A stretch of 64,000 bases of DNA from Candidatus Terasakiella magnetica (GTDB taxonomy: Bacteria > Pseudomonadota > Alphaproteobacteria > Rhodospirillales > Terasakiellaceae): positions 112,818 through 176,817 of the forward strand of contig NZ_FLYE01000002.1 of NCBI RefSeq assembly GCF_900093605.1. The letters are read 5' to 3'. A program made the position numbers and the translations under genes. Below are positions 8,649-16,841 of the stretch, piece after piece (positions within the stretch are counted from its first letter, which is position 1; every line of letters starts with the position of its first letter). The notes beneath the pieces were generated by a model, which saw only the letters and a list, made by a program, of their open reading frames with translations, was not told where the DNA came from and made no database searches.

Positions 8649-9440
8649 TTATTTACCTGTGAAGTTTGGTTTACGTTTTTCCAAGAAGGCAGAAACACCT
8701 TCTTTGTAATCATCGCTGAAACCAGCAAGCTTTTGCAAGTCACGTTCCATATCAAGTTGCTCATCAAATGTATTGGTTGGCGCTTCATTAATGGCGCGTT
8801 TGATCAGACCAAGGCCTAAAGTAGGCTGTTGGGCTAGCTTGGCTGCCAGCTCTTCAGTGGTTTCAACCAAGGCATCGTTATCGACACATTTCCAGATCAT
8901 GCCCCATTCTTCAGCCTGTTCAGCCGAGATTTTATCACCGAGCAATGTCAAGGCTTTCGCGCGCGCGACACCCACAAGGTTTGGCAATGTCCATGTGCCG
9001 CCACTATCAGGCACAAGACCGATTTTGCAAAAGGCTTGGATAAAGCTTGCAGATTGCGCGGCATAAACAATGTCACAGGCCAGTGCGATATTGGCACCTG
9101 CACCAGCAGCCACACCATTCACCGCGCAAACGATTGGTTTTTCAATAGATTTGATCAGGCGCAATAGCGGGTTATAGAATTTATCAATAGTCTGGGAAAG
9201 ATCGCGAGGACCTTCATCACCTTGAACAGCGCGATCGCCAAGGTCTTGCCCTGCACAAAAGCCACGCCCAGCAGCGGTTAGCAAAATAGCGCGCACGCCA
9301 TCGTCTTTTTGACAGTCTTTTAAGGCGTCGCGTAATTCAACATGCATGACTTCATTAAAGCTGTTGAGAACATCGGGGCGGTTAAGCGTAATTTTTGCGT
9401 AGCCGTCTTTTTTCTCAAATAAAATGGTTTCCAAACTCAT
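8649..9440 (-). CDS. paaG: 1,2-epoxyphenylacetyl-CoA isomerase
   Basis: 263-residue crotonase-fold enzyme that isomerises the ring epoxide of phenylacetyl-CoA to oxepin-CoA. Crotonase signatures: LTAAGRGFCAGQDLGDRA near residue 57 and CAVNGVAAGAGANIALACDIVYAAQSASFIQAFCKIGLVPDSGGTWTLP further on, with the GLVPDSGG glutamate/aspartate region typical of PaaG. Five bases separate it from paaF, and paaH follows with no gap. Paralogous to the neighbouring paaF. Confidence 0.92.
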   Translation of the reverse strand: MSLETILFEKKDGYAKITLNRPDVLNSFNEVMHVELRDALKDCQKDDGVRAILLTAAGRGFCAGQDLGDRAVQGDEGPRDLSQTIDKFYNPLLRLIKSIEKPIVCAVNGVAAGAGANIALACDIVYAAQSASFIQAFCKIGLVPDSGGTWTLPNLVGVARAKALTLLGDKISAEQAEEWGMIWKCVDNDALVETTEELAAKLAQQPTLGLGLIKRAINEAPTNTFDEQLDMERDLQKLAGFSDDYKEGVSAFLEKRKPNFTGK

Positions 9441-9445
9441 TGGTC

Positions 9446-10249
9446 TTATTGTCCCTTAAAAGTAGGTTTTCTTTTTTCCATAAAGGCGCTGACGCCTTCT
9501 GCTTTATCTTGTGTCGCAAACAGGGTCGCAAAGGAGCGACGCTCAAAGGCAATGCCTTGTGCCAACATGGCATCTGATGCTTTTAGTACGGATTCTTTTG
9601 CAAGTCGCGCCGCCACCGGGGGCTTTGTTGCAATGGTTTTAGCAAGGGCCATGGCTTTATCAATGGTCAGTTCCGGCTCACAGACTTCAGCGACGAGGCC
9701 AGCTTTTTCAGCCTCATGGGCGGACATAAACTGACCGGATAAGACCATGCGCATGGCTTTTGACTTGCCAATCATCTGGGTTAAGCGCTGTGTGCCACCT
9801 GCACCGGGGATAATGCCAAGATTAATTTCTGGCTGACCAAATTGCGCGTTCGTGCCTGCAAGTAACACATCACAATGCATGGCAAGCTCATTGCCCCCAC
9901 CCAGGCAGAAACCATTAACGGCCCCGATCATGGGTTTGGGGAAATTGCGAATAGCCATCCAATAGCCACTGCGCGGATCATTCATCACATCCACAGGGGT
10001 TTTATCCGCCATTTCCGTAATGTCAGCCCCTGCGGCAAAGACCTTGGCCCCACCTGTTAAAACAACCGCGCGCACCATGTCGTCGTGTGTTGCTTTATCT
10101 AAGGTGTCTGCCAACTCTTTAAGCAGGTTTGTGCGCAAGGCATTGCGGGCCTTGGGACGGTTGATCTGAATGCTTAAGACAAAACTGTCATCAAGCGATG
10201 TCAGGATATCCTCAAGGCCATCCAGATAGGGGGGGAGGCGATCAGCCAC
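9446..10249 (-). CDS. paaF: 2,3-dehydroadipyl-CoA hydratase (enoyl-CoA hydratase)
   Basis: 267-residue crotonase-family hydratase. It carries GGAKVFAAGADITEMADK and AVNGFCLGGGNELAMHCDVLLAGTNAQFGQPEINLGIIPGAGGTQRL, with both catalytic glutamates of hydratases (QPEINLG and the equivalent of E164 in GIIPGAGGTQRL). The start is GTG at 10249 with AGGAG 6 bases upstream. First gene of the paaF-G-H-I-J-K transcription unit. The 68-base gap to the upstream PaaA-like gene contains the TGATAC repeat shared with the promoter of that gene. Confidence 0.92.
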   Translation of the reverse strand: MADRLPPYLDGLEDILTSLDDSFVLSIQINRPKARNALRTNLLKELADTLDKATHDDMVRAVVLTGGAKVFAAGADITEMADKTPVDVMNDPRSGYWMAIRNFPKPMIGAVNGFCLGGGNELAMHCDVLLAGTNAQFGQPEINLGIIPGAGGTQRLTQMIGKSKAMRMVLSGQFMSAHEAEKAGLVAEVCEPELTIDKAMALAKTIATKPPVAARLAKESVLKASDAMLAQGIAFERRSFATLFATQDKAEGVSAFMEKRKPTFKGQ

Positions 10250-10269
10250 TGTTGGCTCCTGTTAAAATC

Positions 10270-10300
10270 AATATGATACAAAAAACTCTTAGTATCGTAT
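10270..10300. promoter_or_regulatory. Candidate operator upstream of paaF
   Basis: The 14-mer AATATGATACAAAA at 10270-10283 is repeated exactly at 11151-11164, and TGATAC here faces GTATC at 10292. The arrangement (TGATAC, 12 bases, GTATC) is an inverted repeat typical of a dimeric repressor. No regulator gene of the TetR/PaaR type is seen in the window, so the protein that binds is unknown. Confidence 0.55.
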
Positions 10301-10317
10301 GAAATTGATAAATTTAC

Positions 10318-11085
10318 TTAGCTGCGGGCTTCAAGGCCGATTCGGGCAAGCTGTTCAGCAATGCGGCTTTCCCATTTTGCCATGAGATCCGCATTAGGTG
10401 TTTTGCGCAAACCATAAGCTTTACCTTGTTCAAAATGTTGCGAATCGCTTTTGCCAAATGTGGCGGCAACGCGTGCGTACCAGTAATCGACGCTGGCTTG
10501 GGCCGCTTCAAGGCTGTAGCCGTTTTCCAATGCTTTTGCCAAGCCATTGCGACCCAGTTCAGCATGTTCTGCTTCGCGTGCGGCAATCTGTCCCATGGCA
10601 GAGGCAAGCGGGGCGTATGAACAATGGGAAATTTCTTCAAGCTGGATGCTGGATGCCAAGCCCATCAACATGTTCATGACAACTGAATCGAGCCAGCCTT
10701 CATAGGGGTAGTGCAAAACGTTCAGGCGTTTATCCCCGCCAATGTGGCGGTTGCCCAGATTAATGGTGCGCGACAAGCGGGCATCCCAAGGGTGAGATTG
10801 AACATAAAGGTCCGTATTCACACCAAAATCTTCAAGAAGCTCAAGAACCTGTTGGGCGTGATCGAATTTTTCTGAAACGATTCGCGAGGCTGTGCAACGT
10901 TCGCGCATGCCCGGAGCTTTATTGATAATATCTACAAAGCCAGCGGCACCTGCCAATTCAGAGTCAACGAAAGTGACCATCAGGCGGCGTAATTCACCCT
11001 TATATCCTGCTGTAAGCTCGTCTTTAGCTGTCAGTTTTTCGTTGTTTGCGATGCGTTGCAAAAGTGCATCTTCGTTCTTAGACAT
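10318..11085 (-). CDS. PaaA-like di-iron oxygenase-family protein
   Basis: 255-residue member of the PaaA/PaaC family (phenylacetyl-CoA epoxidase, ferritin-like fold). Four helix motifs with carboxylate/His ligands are visible: VDSELAG, SEKFDHAQ, LEEISHCSYAP and AAREAEHAELG. The segment SYAPLASAMGQIAAREAEH aligns well with E. coli PaaA SYGPYARAMVKICKEESFH. It is shorter than E. coli PaaA (309). Start at 11085 is fixed by GAGAGG just upstream; longer frames lack such a site. It lies upstream of paaF and divergent from a flavodoxin gene. The other epoxidase subunits (paaBCDE) are not in the window. It may be the oxygenase of this cluster or an accessory homologue. Confidence 0.7.
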   Translation of the reverse strand: MSKNEDALLQRIANNEKLTAKDELTAGYKGELRRLMVTFVDSELAGAAGFVDIINKAPGMRERCTASRIVSEKFDHAQQVLELLEDFGVNTDLYVQSHPWDARLSRTINLGNRHIGGDKRLNVLHYPYEGWLDSVVMNMLMGLASSIQLEEISHCSYAPLASAMGQIAAREAEHAELGRNGLAKALENGYSLEAAQASVDYWYARVAATFGKSDSQHFEQGKAYGLRKTPNADLMAKWESRIAEQLARIGLEARS

Positions 11086-11150
11086 TATATCCTCTCCCAT
11101 GGCAAAGGCTGTGTTGTTCATTTGCGTTGCTTTTTTATAGCATAAAATAA

Positions 11151-11193
11151 AATATGATACAAAACTAGACAACTTTCTATAAATTTAGTATCA
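11151..11193. promoter_or_regulatory. Candidate operator in the PaaA-like/flavodoxin divergent promoter
   Basis: Contains the same 14-mer AATATGATACAAAA as the paaF upstream region, and its TGATAC (11155-11160) has a perfect inverted copy GTATCA at 11188-11193. It lies in the 231-base divergent region, so one regulator could control both directions and the paaF promoter. Confidence 0.55.
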
Positions 11194-11316
11194 AAAAAAT
11201 TAGAGACATTCAAACATTAATGTTAAAAGAAATACGTAAGGTCCTTTTTAAATATGAATCAGTTCATATTTTTCTAGGGATTGCACAGGGTTAAACAAGA
11301 AGAACGAGTGTAAGTC

Positions 11317-11766
11317 ATGACAAGCATCGCCATATTCGTAGGTACAGAATCGGGTAACGCACAGATGGTAGCCGAAGCGTTAAACGATGAGCTCTCCCGT
11401 CTCGAGCATGACGTGGAAATTATCGAAGACTTCGATGACGGCCTTGAAGTGCTGGACGGTCATGAGGCAATTATCATCAGTTGCTCCACCCACGGCCTTG
11501 GTGAATTACCCGATAATATCATCCCCCTTCATGATGCCATGAAAGAAGACACGCCAGATTTATCGGCCGTGAAATATGGTGTGATTGCACTGGGGGATCA
11601 GACCTATTCAGATACCTTCTGTCAGGCTGGTAAAGATATGGATGCGGTTTTCACAGCTTGCGGGGCAAAACGTGTTGGTGTTCGCCTTGAAGTAGATGCC
11701 TGTACACAGCCCTTACCCGATGAAGAAGCCATCGATTGGGTTAAAGAGTGGCTGGACCTTCTGTAA
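11317..11766 (+). CDS. MioC-type flavodoxin
   Basis: 149-residue single-domain flavodoxin. FMN phosphate-binding loop GTESGNAQMVAEAL is near residue 9, with further FMN-contact loops SCSTHGLGELPDN and ALGDQTYSDTFCQAGKD. It resembles MioC and the FMN domain of CysJ rather than classical long-chain flavodoxins. A small acidic electron carrier placed divergent from the PaaA-like oxygenase gene and upstream of paaN could serve as an electron donor to the oxygenase. That is inference from position. Confidence 0.88.
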   Translation: MTSIAIFVGTESGNAQMVAEALNDELSRLEHDVEIIEDFDDGLEVLDGHEAIIISCSTHGLGELPDNIIPLHDAMKEDTPDLSAVKYGVIALGDQTYSDTFCQAGKDMDAVFTACGAKRVGVRLEVDACTQPLPDEEAIDWVKEWLDLL

Positions 11767-11842
11767 AGAAAATCAACTGAAACAAGAAGCGCCTGTATTT
11801 TTAAAAGACAGGTTATGAATAGAAAAATAGGGAATTAAAACT

Positions 11843-13501
11843 ATGAGCCTCGAGCTGTTTGAACGTCATCGCGAAAAACTGGATCAAGCCTGTGAAGCGT
11901 CTCATTCACGTGGATATTGGTCTGGCTATAAAGAAATGCCAAGCCCACGCGTTTATGGTGAGACGGCTCAAGATGATGGCATTAAAGCGTTTCAATCCCA
12001 TCTGGGCAAAACCTTTGAAATTGACCAGCCCACAAGTGGTGGCACGCTTGGTGTAGAAGAAGGCCCGTTTGGGGTTGAGCTGAACGTTCAATACCCAGCC
12101 CCCGATGTGGAAGCGATGATGGCTGCGGCAAAAGCAGCGATGCCAGCTTGGCGCAAAATCGGCCGACAAGGGCGTGCAGGCGTTTGTATGGAAATTCTTG
12201 AGCGTTTAAATGCGAAAAGCTTTGAGCTTGCTTTTTCTGTGATGCATACAACAGGTCAAGCCTTCATGATGGCGTTTCAGGCCGGTGGTGCCCATGCCCA
12301 AGACCGTGGTCTTGAAGCGGTTGCTTATGGCTATGAAGAACAGATGCGCCACCCAAAAACTGCTGCTTGGGTAAAGGCGCAAGGCAAAAACGACCCGCTG
12401 GAAATGACCAAGAAATATACTGCTGTAGGCCGTGGTGTTTCCTTGATGGTTGGTTGTGCAACCTTCCCCACATGGAATGGCTATCCCGGCCTCTTTGCCT
12501 CACTCATTACAGGTAATGCGGTAATTGTAAAACCACATCCGCGCGCTGTATTGCCATTGGCGATTACGGTGCGTGTGGTGCGTGAAGTTCTTGTTGAGGC
12601 AGGCCTTGATCCAAACCTTGTTTGTTTGGCAGTTGATACGCTGGAGGCCCCCATTACCAAAGAATTTGCCACCCACGCAGATACAAAAATTGTTGATTTC
12701 ACAGGTTCTAGCGAATTTGGGAATTGGTTGGAAGATAACTGTAAGCAAGCACAGGTCTATACCGAAAAAGCTGGTGTGAATGCCATCATCATTGATGACT
12801 TTGATGATGTTAAAGGCATTTCACGCAACCTGTCTTTCACCTTCAGCCTTTATTCCGGTCAGATGTGTACAACACCGCAAAATGTTTTCATCCCGCGCGA
12901 TGGCATTGATGTAAACGGTGAGAACATGAGCTTTGACGATGTGGCAAAAGCCATTGCCACGGGCGTTGAAAAATTCCTGTCTGTGCCAGAGCGCGCGGTC
13001 GAAGTGCTCGGCTCCATCCAGAATAAAGGTATTTTGGACCGCATAGAGGAAGCCAAGAAACTGGGTGATGTGGTGCTTGATACCACGCAGATTGATCACC
13101 CCATGTTTAAAGGTATCCAGTGCCACACCCCTGTTATCGTGAAAATCGATGGCGCAGATATTGAAAAATATTCTGAAGAACTGTTTGGGCCAATCGTTTT
13201 TGTGATTGCTACTGATAGTACGCAAGACAGTATTGAGAAAATGAAAACGACCATTTGTGAAAATGGCGCGATCACTTTAGGGCTTTATTCTAAAAACGAA
13301 GAGATGATCGAAGCTGTTGAAGAGGCCGCCCTTGAGGCAGGGGTGAACCTGTCCATCAACTTAACGGGTGGCGTGTTTGTCAACCAGTCAGCAGCATTTT
13401 CTGACTTTCATGCCACAGGGGCAAATCCAGCAGCCAATGCGGCCCTGACAGACGGGAATTTTGTCTCGGGTCGTTTCCGCGTCATGCAAAGCCGTCGTTA
13501 A
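11843..13501 (+). CDS. paaN: Phenylacetate degradation protein PaaN (aldehyde dehydrogenase family)
   Basis: 552-residue enzyme of the PaaN branch of the aldehyde dehydrogenase superfamily; length fits this family (about 550), and the MaoC hydratase domain of PaaZ (about 680) is absent. The NAD-domain segment FPTWNGYPGLFASLITGNAVIVKPHP, the FTGSSEFGNWLE loop and the catalytic cysteine in YSGQMCTTPQNVFIPRDG are visible. In this family it is proposed to act in ring opening or aldehyde oxidation after epoxidation. It follows the flavodoxin by 76 bases and ends at a strong terminator. Confidence 0.9.
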   Translation: MSLELFERHREKLDQACEASHSRGYWSGYKEMPSPRVYGETAQDDGIKAFQSHLGKTFEIDQPTSGGTLGVEEGPFGVELNVQYPAPDVEAMMAAAKAAMPAWRKIGRQGRAGVCMEILERLNAKSFELAFSVMHTTGQAFMMAFQAGGAHAQDRGLEAVAYGYEEQMRHPKTAAWVKAQGKNDPLEMTKKYTAVGRGVSLMVGCATFPTWNGYPGLFASLITGNAVIVKPHPRAVLPLAITVRVVREVLVEAGLDPNLVCLAVDTLEAPITKEFATHADTKIVDFTGSSEFGNWLEDNCKQAQVYTEKAGVNAIIIDDFDDVKGISRNLSFTFSLYSGQMCTTPQNVFIPRDGIDVNGENMSFDDVAKAIATGVEKFLSVPERAVEVLGSIQNKGILDRIEEAKKLGDVVLDTTQIDHPMFKGIQCHTPVIVKIDGADIEKYSEELFGPIVFVIATDSTQDSIEKMKTTICENGAITLGLYSKNEEMIEAVEEAALEAGVNLSINLTGGVFVNQSAAFSDFHATGANPAANAALTDGNFVSGRFRVMQSRR

Positions 13502-13518
13502 CAATTCTTTACTTCTCA

Positions 13519-13559
13519 TCTAAAGCGGGCTCCTGCATAAATCAGGGGCTCGCTTTTTT
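13519..13559 (+). terminator. Rho-independent terminator after paaN
   Basis: Stem AAAGCGGGCTCCTG/CAGGGGCTCGCTTT with small mismatches around a 7-base loop, followed by a T run. It separates paaN from paaY, which starts 19 bases later. Confidence 0.8.
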
Positions 13560-13577
13560 ATTTCAAGGAAATTCATT

Positions 13578-14189
13578 ATGCCTATGTCCCCTAAAGTGTA
13601 TGAAATTGACGGTATCGTGCCTGTGATTGATGAAACCGCTTTTGTTCATCCAGATGCAATTTTGATAGGGGATGTGATTGTGGGCACAGGTGTTTATGTG
13701 GGGCCTGCTTGTTGCCTGCGCGGTGATTTTGGTCGCTTGATTTTGGAAGAAGGTTCAAACATTCAAGACACCTGCGTGATGCATGGTTTTCCCGGTACCG
13801 ATACGGTGGTGAAGAAAAACGGTCATATCGGGCACGGCGCTGTTTTACATGGCTGCGTCATTGGCGAAGATGCCCTTGTGGGCATGAACGCCGTCATCAT
13901 GGATGGCGCTGAGATTGGCCCAGAATGTATTGTGGCGGCCTCGGCGTTTGTGCGCGCAGGGCTGAAATTTGAAAAACGTTCCCTCATTGGCGGTGTGCCT
14001 GCCAAGGTGATGCGCGAGGTTTCAGATGAGGAATTTGCCTGGAAACGTGCTGGCACCAAAGAGTATCAGGATTTAGCTGTGCGTTCTCTCAATACAATGA
14101 AACCAGCGGTCCCTTTGCGCGAAGTTGAAGAAAACCGCGCTCGCATGCCAAGTGGCGATGTAAAACCCTTGTTTGCAACAAAGGGCTAA
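13578..14189 (+). CDS. paaY: PaaY-type gamma-carbonic-anhydrase-fold thioesterase
   Basis: 203-residue left-handed beta-helix protein of the gamma-carbonic anhydrase family. Hexapeptide-repeat turns ([26 protein letters not shown]) and the metal histidines in [18 protein letters not shown] are visible. The C-terminal ~35 residues are the helical tail of PaaY/CaiE proteins. PaaY hydrolyses dead-end CoA esters that build up when ring opening fails. GGAA precedes the ATG. Its stop overlaps that of the convergent maiA by three bases. Confidence 0.88.
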   Translation: MPMSPKVYEIDGIVPVIDETAFVHPDAILIGDVIVGTGVYVGPACCLRGDFGRLILEEGSNIQDTCVMHGFPGTDTVVKKNGHIGHGAVLHGCVIGEDALVGMNAVIMDGAEIGPECIVAASAFVRAGLKFEKRSLIGGVPAKVMREVSDEEFAWKRAGTKEYQDLAVRSLNTMKPAVPLREVEENRARMPSGDVKPLFATKG

Positions 14190-14821
14190 ACGGCGTCTGG
14201 TTGATTTTCAGGTACGGCCTTTTGAAAGGCTTCGAGCTTAAGGCAGGTCTCATTAATGCGGGCAATTTTCGGATAGGGTGTCATATCCACTTTGAAACGG
14301 TGCGCATTATAGACTTGGGGGACAAGGCAGATATCCGCCAAGGTTGGGGTGTCACCAAAACAGAAAGTATCATCACCAAGGCGGGCCTCTAAGGCGTCAA
14401 AACCTTTGGTGATCCAATGGCGATACCAAGTCATTTTCGGCTCATCTTCCACGCCAAGCTCACCTGCTAGATATTGCAGGATGCGCAGGTTATTTACCGG
14501 ATGGATATCACTGGTGATAATCTGGGCAAGCGAGCGCACAATGGCACGCTCTTTTGGGGAGGCGGGCAAGAATGCAGGTTCTGGCGTTGTTTCATCCAGA
14601 TATTCAAGGATCGCCATGGATTGGCTCAAGATGGTGCCGTCCTCAAGCTCAAGGGCAGGGATAAAACCTTGGGGATTCTTTGCTTTATAATCAGCTGAAT
14701 GTTGCTGGCCCCCGTCTTTGACGAGATGGACGCAGATATGTTCATAGGCTTGCCCGTTAAGGTTAAGGGCAATGCGCACACGATATGCGGCAGACGAGCG
14801 CCAGTAATCATAAAGCTTCAT
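14186..14821 (-). CDS. maiA: Maleylacetoacetate isomerase (zeta-class GST)
   Basis: 211-residue glutathione-dependent isomerase converting maleylacetoacetate to fumarylacetoacetate in homogentisate/tyrosine breakdown. The zeta-class motif [12 protein letters not shown] is at residues 9-20, [11 protein letters not shown] binds glutathione, and [16 protein letters not shown] belongs to the C-terminal helical domain. It is coupled to the FAH-family gene (TAATG overlap). Homogentisate dioxygenase is not in the window. Confidence 0.92.
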   Translation of the reverse strand: MKLYDYWRSSAAYRVRIALNLNGQAYEHICVHLVKDGGQQHSADYKAKNPQGFIPALELEDGTILSQSMAILEYLDETTPEPAFLPASPKERAIVRSLAQIITSDIHPVNNLRILQYLAGELGVEDEPKMTWYRHWITKGFDALEARLGDDTFCFGDTPTLADICLVPQVYNAHRFKVDMTPYPKIARINETCLKLEAFQKAVPENQPDAV

Positions 14822-15831
14822 TAGTTTTTCACCACGCTCTGATCAATAGTGCCAAAAATGGATTGACCGCTTTTATCAAGCATCTCGATTTTGATGGTAT
14901 CGCCAAACTTCATGAAGGGTGTTTTAGGTGCGCCATCTTCAATGGTCTCAATCATGCGGATTTCTGCAATACAGGAATAACCTACACCGCCTTCAGCAAC
15001 AGGTTTACCCGGCCCACCGTTCATTTTGTTAGAAACGGTACCTGAACCAATGACTGTACCAGCCCCGACATTGCGGGTCTTACAGATATGAGACACCAGT
15101 TTGGGGAAAGTGAAGGTCATATCAACGCCAGCTTCGGGCTTACCAAAGGTCTCACCGTTAAGGGTGGAAAGAAGTGGCAGGGAAAGCTTTTCACCATCCC
15201 AAGCATCGCCTAATTCATCTGGTGTGACGCAGACAGGGGAGAAGGCCGAAGTGGGTTTGGATTGGAAAAAGCCAAAGCCTTTTGCCAGCTCACCGGGGAT
15301 GAGGCCACGAAGGGAGCAGTCATTAACCAGCATCAACAGTTTGATATGGTCCTTACAATCCTCAGGCGTTGAAGACATGGGTACATCATCGGTAATCACG
15401 GCGATCTCTGCCTCAAAATCCACACCCCATTCGTCAGAAGCTAGCGCAATATCATCACGCGCACCAATAAAATCATCAGAGCCACCTTGATACATCAACG
15501 GGTCCGTCCAGAAGCTATCGGGCAACTCCGCCCCGCGTGCTTTTCTGACTAACTCTACATGGTTGACATAAGCTGAGCCATCAGCCCATTGGTAGCTGCG
15601 CGGCAATGGGGCCATGCAGTTTGTTTGATCAAAATCTTCTGCTTGGGCCACATTACCCGCATTAAGCTGGTCTGAAAGGGCTTGTAGTTTAGGGGCTTTG
15701 TCTTTCCACTCATCAATGGCGGCTTGCAAGGTTGGGGCAATATCGCTGGCTGTGATGCACTTTGTTAAGTCTTTAGAGACAACAACGAGGGTGCCATCGC
15801 GTGATCCATCTTTTAACGTTGCAAGCTTCAT
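14821..15831 (-). CDS. Fumarylacetoacetate hydrolase family protein
   Basis: 336-residue FAH-superfamily hydrolase, expected to cleave fumarylacetoacetate to fumarate and acetoacetate. Metal ligands appear as the acidic residues in WGVDFEAEIAVITDDVP and in the segment MLVNDCSLRGL. GAGTVIGSGTVSNK and GYSCIAEIRMIETIEDG are the conserved C-terminal FAH motifs. It differs from the larger two-domain FahA (about 420) but matches the 330-340-residue alphaproteobacterial form found next to maiA. Operon: this gene then maiA; divergent from the MarR regulator. Confidence 0.88.
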   Translation of the reverse strand: MKLATLKDGSRDGTLVVVSKDLTKCITASDIAPTLQAAIDEWKDKAPKLQALSDQLNAGNVAQAEDFDQTNCMAPLPRSYQWADGSAYVNHVELVRKARGAELPDSFWTDPLMYQGGSDDFIGARDDIALASDEWGVDFEAEIAVITDDVPMSSTPEDCKDHIKLLMLVNDCSLRGLIPGELAKGFGFFQSKPTSAFSPVCVTPDELGDAWDGEKLSLPLLSTLNGETFGKPEAGVDMTFTFPKLVSHICKTRNVGAGTVIGSGTVSNKMNGGPGKPVAEGGVGYSCIAEIRMIETIEDGAPKTPFMKFGDTIKIEMLDKSGQSIFGTIDQSVVKN

Positions 15832-15868
15832 GGTGTTTGCTTTCCTTTAACTACAGCAGAGTGAAATT

Positions 15869-15900
15869 AGTTTCTTTTGATAATAATTTCATTTGAAACT
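15869..15900. promoter_or_regulatory. Inverted repeat in the FAH/MarR divergent promoter
   Basis: AGTTTC at 15869 and GAAACT at 15895 flank 20 bases, with an inner near-palindrome TTTCATTTGAAA. Placed between divergent genes, it is a likely binding site for the adjacent MarR protein. Confidence 0.45.
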
Positions 15901-15993
15901 ATATCAAGTAAAAAATGCCAAAAACTTGCAAAAAAGACTCCCAAGGCGTTATAAAGAGGCACGTATATAACAGGTTATTAAAGGGGATTGGCA

Positions 15994-16464
15994 ATGCTGT
16001 TGCGTGACGAAGACGATGAAGGCCAACGGGACTTAATCCTTGATCAGTATCTTCCTTATCGTATGGCTGTGATCGCCCATTTGATGAGCCAAGGCTTTGC
16101 CAAACGTTATTCCAAAGAATATGACATGACTATTGGGGAATGGCGGGTTATGGCGAATTTAGGCCATATTGAACCTCAAAGCGGCCATGAAATTGGCGCG
16201 CATTCCCACCTTGATAAGGTGCAGGTCTCGCGCGCAGTGGCAAGGCTTGAGAAAAAAGGCTGGATTCAGCGCGAGGGCGATACGGTTGATCGTCGGCGCA
16301 ATTTATTAAAGCTGACAGCTGAGGGACGCATTGTCTTTGAACGTCTGGGCAAGCTTGCGCTGGATTTTGAAGATGATGTCAGCGGCGCTTTAAACACAGA
16401 AGAATATGCAGCCTTGGACAGAATTCTCATCAAACTGTCCAAGCGCGCAGAAAGTCTGGCTTAA
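15994..16464 (+). CDS. MarR-family transcriptional regulator
   Basis: 156-residue winged-helix regulator. The recognition region reads GAHSHLDKVQVSRAVARLEKKGWIQREG, followed by the wing motif VDRRRNLLKLTAEGR, which contains the typical MarR DxRxxxxxLT signature. The N-terminal dimerisation helix begins LPYRMAVIAHLMSQGFAKRY. ATG at 15994 has AAGGGG 7 bases upstream; a TTG 6 bases earlier is less likely. Divergent orientation suggests it represses the FAH-maiA pair in response to an aromatic intermediate. Confidence 0.9.
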   Translation: MLLRDEDDEGQRDLILDQYLPYRMAVIAHLMSQGFAKRYSKEYDMTIGEWRVMANLGHIEPQSGHEIGAHSHLDKVQVSRAVARLEKKGWIQREGDTVDRRRNLLKLTAEGRIVFERLGKLALDFEDDVSGALNTEEYAALDRILIKLSKRAESLA

Positions 16465-16634
16465 GCCGTGCTATCGGTTTTATCGGATTTGCTGCACAAC
16501 ATATCACAGGCATGCATGGCAGAGAGGCCAAGTGCGGCAAGGAAAATCGCCAAGAACATGGGAACACCGATCAAAGTGCTGCCGTAAATCATGGGAAGCA
16601 TAACAAGCCATGGAAGGATAAGCTGAAAAGGCAT
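16461..16634 (-). CDS. Small membrane protein, 57 residues
   Basis: An ORF found by reading the minus strand. The ATG at 16634 is preceded by AGGAG with 7-base spacing. The protein begins MPFQLILPWLVMLPMIYG and has two hydrophobic segments (about residues 3-18 and 21-40) followed by a short Cys-containing polar tail (HACDMLCSKSDKTDSTA). Its TAA overlaps the MarR TAA in the tetranucleotide TTAA. The ribosome binding site, uninterrupted frame and neat convergent junction support a real gene. No family recognised. Confidence 0.6.
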   Translation of the reverse strand: MPFQLILPWLVMLPMIYGSTLIGVPMFLAIFLAALGLSAMHACDMLCSKSDKTDSTA

Positions 16635-16841
16635 CGGTGATCTCCTTAAAAGAACAGTTTCATTTAAACGCGATTGTGGGCAAGCAGACCTACGCTTTCA
16701 AGTGTTATTTTTCTTATCTTTGTGTGTATGTGGTAATACGTAAGGGGCAGGACAAAAGCTTAGCCTGTAAGGTGTTTTTAGGGTAAAACTAATGAAACTA
16801 AAACCATCTAAAAAAACATCGGCTCGGAATTTTTCCTCGCA

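Noticed and set aside
10314..10640. 108-residue frame inside the PaaA-like gene
   Set aside because: Same strand, different frame, no ribosome site; shadow of the PaaA-like gene.
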